From Mesostigma viride (taxonomy: Eukaryota; Streptophyta; Mesostigmatophyceae; Mesostigmatales; Mesostigmataceae), in assembly GCA_009746045.1 (NCBI GenBank), contig RPFO01001075.1, positions 915,738 through 977,737 on the forward strand: a stretch of DNA of 62,000 bases, given 5' to 3'. Numbering within the stretch: position 1 is the first letter of the stretch; the number at the start of each line of letters is the position of its first letter. The notes below the pieces were generated by a model, which saw only the letters and a program-made list of their open reading frames with translations, ran no database searches and was not told the DNA's origin. Positions 55,538 to 62,000 of this stretch are shown one piece after another. Position numbers and translations under genes: made by a program.

Positions 55538-58500
55538 TGATAGCAGGGGACGGGTCGGTGCGACAACGCAGGCAAGGGGGGGTGATAGCAGGGGTCGGTG
55601 CGACAACGCAGGCAAGGGGGGTGATAGCAGGGGTCGGTGCGACAACGCAGGCAAGGGGGGGTGATAGCAGGGAACGGTGCGACAACGCAGGCAAGGGGGG
55701 TGATAGCAGGGGACGGTGCGACAACGCAGGCAAGGGGGGTGATAGCAGGGGACGGTGCGACAACGCAGGCAAGGGGGGTGATAGCAGGGAACGGTGCGAC
55801 AACGCAGGCAAGGGGGGTGATAGCAGGGAACGGTGCGACAACGCAGGCAAGGGGGGTGATAGCAGGGAACGGTGCGACAACGCAGGCAAGGGGGGTGATA
55901 GCAGGGAACGGTGCGACAACGCAGGCAAGGGGGGTGATAGCAGGGAACGGTGCGACAACGCAGGCAAGGGGGGGTGATAGCAGGGGACGGTGCGACAACG
56001 CAGGCAAGGGGGGTGATAGCAGGGAACGGTGCGACAACGCAGGCAAGGGGGGGTGATAGCAGGGAACGGTGCGACAACGCAGGCAAGGGGGGTGATAGCA
56101 GGGAACGGTGCGACAACGCAGGCAAGGGGGGTGATAGCAGGGAACGGTGCGACAACGCAGGCAAGGGGGGTGATAGCAGGGAACGGTGCGACAACGCAGG
56201 CAAGGGGGGTGATAGCAGGGAACGGTGCGACAACGCAGGCAAGGGGGGTGATAGCAGGGAACGGTGCGACAACGCAGGCAAGGGGGGGTGATAGCAGGGA
56301 ACGGTGCGACAACGCAGGCAAGGGGGGGTGATAGCAGGGAACGGTGCGACAACGCAGGCAAGGGGGGTGATAGCAGGGAACGGTGCGACAACGCAGGCAA
56401 GGGGGGGTGATAGCAGGGAACGGTGCGACAACGCAGGCAAGGGGGGTGATAGCAGGGAACGGTGCGACAACGCAGGCAAGGGGGGTGATAGCAGGGAACG
56501 GTGCGACAACGCAGGCAAGGGGGGTGATAGCAGGGAACGGTGCGACAACGCAGGCAAGGGGGGGTGATAGCAGGGAACGGTGCGACAACGCAGGCAAGGG
56601 GGGTGATAGCAGGGAACGGTGCGACAACGCAGGCAAGGGGGGTGATAGCAGGGAACGGTGCGACAACGCAGGCAAGGGGGGTGATAGCAGGGAACGGTGC
56701 GACAACGCAGGCAAGGGGGGTGATAGCAGGGAACGGTGCGACAACGCAGGCAAGGGGGGTGATAGCAGGGGACGGTGCGACAACGCAGGCAAGGGGGGTG
56801 ATAGCAGGGAACGGTGCGACAACGCAGGCAAGGGGGGTGATAGCAGGGAACGGTGCGACAACGCAGGCAAGGGGGGTGATAGCAGGGAACGGTGCGACAA
56901 CGCAGGCAAGGGGGGTGATAGCAGGGAACGGTGCGACAACGCAGGCAAGGGGGGTGATAGCAGGGAACGGTGCGACAACGCAGGCAAGGGGGGTGATAGC
57001 AGGGAACGGTGCGACAACGCAGGCAAGGGGGGTGATAGCAGGGAACGGTGCGACAACGCAGGCAAGGGGGGGTGATAGCAGGGAACGGTGCGACAACGCA
57101 GGCAAGGGGGGGTGATAGCAGGGAACGGTGCGACAACGCAGGCAAGGGGGTGATAGCAGGGAACGGTGCGACAACGCAGGCAAGGGGGGTGATAGCAGGG
57201 AACGGTGCGACAACGCAGGCAAGGGGGGTGATAGCAGGGAACGGTGCGACAACGCAGGCAAGGGGGGTGATAGCAGGGGACGGTGCGACAACGCAGGCAA
57301 GGGGGGTGATAGCAGGGAACGGTGCGACAACGCAGGCAAGGGGGGTGATAAGGGAACGGTGCGACAACGCAGGCAAGGGGGGTGATAGCAGGGGACGGTG
57401 CGACAACGCAGGCAAGGGGGGTGATAGCAGGGGTCGGTGCGACAACGCAGGCAAGGGGGGTGATAGCAGGGGACGGTGCGACAACGCAGGCAAGGGGGGT
57501 GATAGCAGGGGACGGTGCGACAACGCAGGCAAGGGGGGTGATAGCAGGGGACGGTGCGACAACGCAGGCAAGGGGGGTGATAGCAGGGAACGGTGCGACA
57601 ACGCAGGCAAGGGGGGTGATAGCAGGGGACGGTGCGACAACGCAGGCAAGGGGGGTGATAGCAGGGACGGTGCGACAACGCAGGCAAGGGGGGTGATAGC
57701 AGGGGACGGTGCGACAACGCAGGCAAGGGGGTGATAAGGGAACGGTGCGACAACGCAGGCAAGGGGGGTGATAGCAGGGAACGGTGCGACAACGCAGGCA
57801 AGGGGGGGTGATAGCAGGGAACGGTGCGACAACGCAGGCAAGGGGGGTGATAGCAGGGAACGGTGCGACAACGCAGGCAAGGGGGGTGATAGCAGGGAAC
57901 GGTGCGACAACGCAGGCAAGGGGGTGATAAGGGAACGGTGCGACAACGCAGGCAAGGGGGGTGATAGCAGGGAACGGTGCGACAACGCAGGCAAGGGGGG
58001 TGATAGCAGGGAACGGTGCGACAACGCAGGCAAGGGGGGTGATAGCAGGGAACGGTGCGACAACGCAGGCAAGGGGGGTGATAAGGGAACGGTGCGACAA
58101 CGCAGGCAAGGGGGGGTGATAGCAGGGAACGGTGCGACAACGCAGGCAAGGGGGTGATAGCAGGGAACGGTGCGACAACGCAGGCAAGGGGGGTGATAGC
58201 AGGGAACGGTGCGACAACGCAGGCAAGGGGGGTGATAGCAGGGAACGGTGCGACAACGCAGGCAAGGGGGGTGATAAGGGAACGGTGCGACAACGCAGGC
58301 AAGGGGGGTGATAGCAGGGAACGGTGCGACAACGCAGGCAAGGGGGGTGATAGCAGGGAACGGTGCGACAACGCAGGCAAAGGGGGGTGATAGCAGGGAA
58401 CGGTGCGACAACGCAGGCAAGGGGGGTGATAGCAGGGAACGGTGCGACAACGCAGGCAAGGGGGGTGATAGCAGGGAACGGTGCGACAACGCAGGCAAGG

Positions 58501-61500
58501 GGGGGTGATAAGGGAACGGTGCGACAACGCAGGCAAGGGGGGTGATAGCAGGGAACGGTGCGACAACGCAGGCAAGGGGGGTGATAAGGGAACGGTGCGA
58601 CAACGCAGGCAAGGGGGGTGATAGCAGGGAACGGTGCGACAACGCAGGCAAGGGGGGTGATAGCAGGGAACGGTGCGACAACGCAGGCAAGGGGGGTGAT
58701 AGCAGGGAACGGTGCGACAACGCAGGCAAGGGGGGTGATAGCAGGGAACGGTGCGACAACGCAGGCAAGGGGGTGATAGCAGGGAACGGTGCGACAACGC
58801 AGGCAAGGGGGGTGATAGCAGGGAACGGTGCGACAACGCAGGCAAGGGGGGTGATAGCAGGGAACGGTGCGACAACGCAGGCAAGGGGGGGTGATAGCAG
58901 GGAACGGTGCGACAACGCAGGCAAGGGGGGTGATAAGGGAACGGTGCGACAACGCAGGCAAGGGGGGTGATAGCAGGGGACGGTGCGACAACGCAGGCAA
59001 GGGGGGTGATAGCAGGGAACGGTGCGACAACGCAGGCAAGGGGGGGTGATAGCAGGGAACGGTGCGACAACGCAGGCAAGGGGGGTGATAGCAGGGAACG
59101 GTGCGACAACGCAGGCAAGGGGGGTGATAAGGGAACGGTGCGACAACGCAGGCAAGGGGGGTGATAGCAGGGGACGGTGCGACAACGCAGGCAAGGGGGG
59201 TGATAGCAGGGAACGGTGCGACAACGCAGGCAAGGGGGGTGATAGCAGGGAACGGTGCGACAACGCAGGCAAGGGGGGTGATAGCAGGGAACGGTGCGAC
59301 AACGCAGGCAAGGGGGGGTGATAGCAGGGAACGGTGCGACAACGCAGGCAAGGGGGGTGATAGCAGGGAACGGTGCGACAACGCAGGCAAGGGGGGTGAT
59401 AGCAGGGAACGGTGCGACAACGCAGGCAAGGGGGGGTGATAGCAGGGAACGGTGCGACAACGCAGGCAAGGGGGGTGATAGCAGGGAACGGTGCGACAAC
59501 GCAGGCAAGGGGGGTGATAGCAGGGAACGGTGCGACAACGCAGGCAAGGGGGGTGATAGCAGGGAACGGTGCGACAACGCAGGCAAGGGGGGTGATAGCA
59601 GGGAACGGTGCGACAACGCAGGCAAAGGGGGGTGATAGCAGGGACGGTGCGACAACGCAGGCAAGGGGGGGTGATAGCAGGGAACGGTGCGACAACGCAG
59701 GCAAGGGGGGTGATAGCAGGGGCGGGTCGGTGCGACAACGCAGGCAAGGGGGGGTGATAGCAGGGAACGGTGCGACAACGCAGGCAAGGGGGGTGATAGC
59801 AGGGAACGGTGCGACAACGCAGGCAAGGGGGGTGATAGCAGGGGACGGTGCGACAACGCAGGCAAGGGGGGTGATAGCAGGGGACGGTGCGACAACGCAG
59901 GCAAGGGGGGTGATAGCAGGGAACGGTGCGACAACGCAGGCAAGGGGGGGTGATAGCAGGGGGCGGGTCGGTGCGACAACGCAGGCAAGGGGGGTGATAG
60001 CAGGGAACGGTGCGACAACGCAGGCAAGGGGGGTGATAGCAGGGAACGGTGCGACAACGCAGGCAAGGGGGGTGATAGCAGGGGACGGTGCGACAACGCA
60101 GGCAAGGGGGGTGATAGCAGGGGACGGTGCGACAACGCAGGCAAGGGGGGTGATAGCAGGGAACGGTGCGACAACGCAGGCAAGGGGGGTGATAGCAGGG
60201 GACGGTGCGACAACGCAGGCAAGGGGGGTGATAGCAGGGAACGGTGCGACAACGCAGGCAAGGGGGGTGATAGCAGGGGACGGTGCGACAACGCAGGCAA
60301 GGGGGGTGATAGCAGGGGTCGGTGCGACAACGCAGGCAAGGGGGGTGATAGCAGGGGTCGGTGCGACAACGCAGGCAAGGGGGGGTGATAGCAGGGGACG
60401 GGTCGGTGCGACAACGCAGGCAAGGGGGGGTGATAGCAGGGGACGGGTCGGTGCGACAACGCAGGCAAGGGGGGGTGATAGCAGGGGACGGTGCGACAAC
60501 GCAGGAAAGGGGGGGTGATAGCAGGGGACGGGGCGGTGCGACCACGCAGGCAAGGGGGGGTGATAGCAGGGGACGGGTCGGTGCGACAACGCAGGCAAGG
60601 GGGGGTGATAGCAGGGGGCGGTGCGACAACGCAGGCAAGGGGGGGTGATAGCAGGGACGGGTCGGTGCGACAACGCAGGCAAGGGGGGTGATAGCAGGGG
60701 GCGGTGCGACAACGCAGGCAAGGGGGGGTGATAGCAGGGGTCGGGTCGGTGCGACAACGCAGGCAAGGGGGGGTGATAGCAGGGGACGGTGCGACAACGC
60801 AGGCAAGGGGGGTGATAGCAGGGGACGGTGCGACAACGCAGGCAAGGGGGGGTGATAGCAGGGGTCGGTGCGACAACGCAGGCAAGGGGGGTGATAGCAG
60901 GGGACGGTGCGACAACGCAGGCAAGGGGGGGTGATAGCAGGGGACGGGTCGGTGCGACAACGCAGGCAAGGGGGGGTGATAGCAGGGGACGGGTCGGTGC
61001 GACAACGCAGGCAAGGGGGGGTGATAGCAGGGGTCGGTGCGACAACGCAGGCAAGGGGGGGTGATAGCAGGGACGGGTCGGTGCGACAACGCAGGCAAGG
61101 GGGGTGATAGCAGGGGACGGGGCGGTGCGACAACGCAGGCAAGGGGGGTGATAGCAGGGGACGGTGCGACAACGCAGGCAAGGGGGGGTGATAGCAGGGG
61201 TCGGTGCGACAACGCAGGCAAGGGGGGTGATAGCAGGGGACGGTGCGACAACGCAGGCAAGGGGGGTGATAGCAGGGGTCGGGTCGGTGCGACAACGCAG
61301 GCAAGGGGGGGTGATAGCAGGGGACGGTGCGACAACGCAGGCAAGGGGGGTGATAGCAGGGGACGGGTCGGTGCGACAACGCAGGCAAGGGGGGTGATAG
61401 CAGGGGACGGGTCGGTGCGACAACGCAGGCAAGGGGGGTGATAGCAGGGGTCGGTGCGACAACGCAGGCAAGGGGGGTGATAGCAGGGGTCGGTGCGACA

Positions 61501-61763
61501 ACGCAGGCAAGGGGGGGTGATAGCAGGGGACGGGTCGGTGCGACAACGCAGGCAAGGGGGGGTGATAGCAGGGGTCGGTGCGACAACGCAGGCAAGGGGG
61601 GGTGATAGCAGGGGACGGTGCGACAACGCAGGCAAGGGGGGGTGATAGCAGGGGTCGGTGCGACAACGCAGGCAAGGGGGGTGATAGCAGGGGACGGGTC
61701 GGTGCGACAACGCAGGCAAGGGGGGGTGATAGCAGGGGTCGGGTCGGTGCGACAACGCAGGCA
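55538..61763 (+). repeat. 39/40-bp satellite, roughly 158 copies, in a RAD21 intron
   Basis: Each unit has 'gtgatagcagg', a variable centre (gaacgg, ggacgg, ggtcgg or ggacgggtcgg), then 'tgcgacaacgcaggcaag' and a run of 5-7 G. TGCG-ACAA-CGCA can form a small hairpin in every unit. Units with the 'ggtcgg' centres are concentrated at both ends, especially right of about 59700, while the core is almost uniform 'gaacgg'. A shortened unit 'gtgataaggga' recurs from 57350 to 59126. Length is estimated from span over period. Confidence 0.97.
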
Positions 61764-62000
61764 TCGCACAGTGAGGGAGGCGGCGAGAAAATAGTCGCGC
61801 GGGCAAGCAGCCAGCACTGCACGCACACGCGGGAGGAGCTGGGCACCCGGGCCCACATGCTTTGAAGGTGTGGAGCAACCTACATTTCAGACCAGGTGGC
61901 GTGGGCGAGAAGCCACACACATGCACATGCCACTGCTTTGACCGAGCTCTCCCAAGCAGGTCCACGCATGCTTGGTTCTGCATAGATCCGCATATCCGTT
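61764..62000. other. Right edge: intron sequence of RAD21, no exon seen
   Basis: No open frame with kleisin similarity and no convincing splice pair. It is presumed to continue the long intron toward the upstream exons outside the window. Confidence 0.5.

Noticed and set aside
55372-61983. Three overlapping minus-strand open frames of more than 2100 codons (Pro/Leu/Ser/Cys/His-rich)
   Set aside because: They are translations of the 39/40-bp satellite, open in all three minus frames because the unit has no stop in any of them. Only the last few residues coincide with a real RAD21 exon.

Overview
The window reads as nuclear DNA of a green alga (Chlorophyta; class not resolved). The support is GT-AG introns of about 0.3-3 kb, GC-rich Ala/Gly-rich coding exons, a plant-type LARP1 gene, an intron-containing lipid-A-disaccharide synthase (a pathway kept by plants and green algae), and a Penelope-like element with an N-terminal GIY-YIG domain, an arrangement known from the green lineage. 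Gene density is low: four protein genes in 62 kb.

Layout. 1-17.2 kb is a nest of retroelement remains: a Ty1/copia RT-RNase H fragment, several 5'-truncated copies of one non-LTR retrotransposon, two ORF1-only elements that share its 3' tail, a tandem duplication in which one copy carries a 0.7 kb G-rich expansion, and a near-intact Penelope-like element (PLE) with a 1300-residue ORF plus scattered 3' fragments of its family. 17.2-19.1 kb has no recognisable gene. LARP1 lies at 19.1-24.6 kb (minus, 4 exons). 24.6-26.4 kb is intergenic with a 486-bp terminal-inverted-repeat element. LPXB lies at 26.4-31.5 kb (plus, 3 exons; intron 2 holds a 23-copy minisatellite). 31.9-34.5 kb is non-LTR debris in two orientations. 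34.7-39.9 kb is a minus-strand EF-hand gene. 40-46.6 kb is gene-poor, with a TA-flanked pogo-like element and a TTAA-flanked 2.3 kb element. From 46.6 kb to the right edge is the 3' part of a cohesin kleisin gene (RAD21/SCC1, minus, 12 exons seen, all joined in phase). Most of its larger introns hold a private minisatellite, and the most 5' visible intron holds a 6.2 kb, roughly 158-copy satellite.

The genes do not form a pathway: translational control (LARP1), organellar lipid A-type glycolipid synthesis (LPXB), a probable calcium sensor, and chromosome cohesion (RAD21). The most unusual material is the PLE. Its ORF begins with about 340 residues homologous to the ORF1 protein of the neighbouring ORF1-only elements, and the two also share their 5' leader. 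This suggests template switching or domain capture between two retroelement classes. Exon boundaries were deduced by eye from homology, GT/AG sites and phase, with no transcript data.
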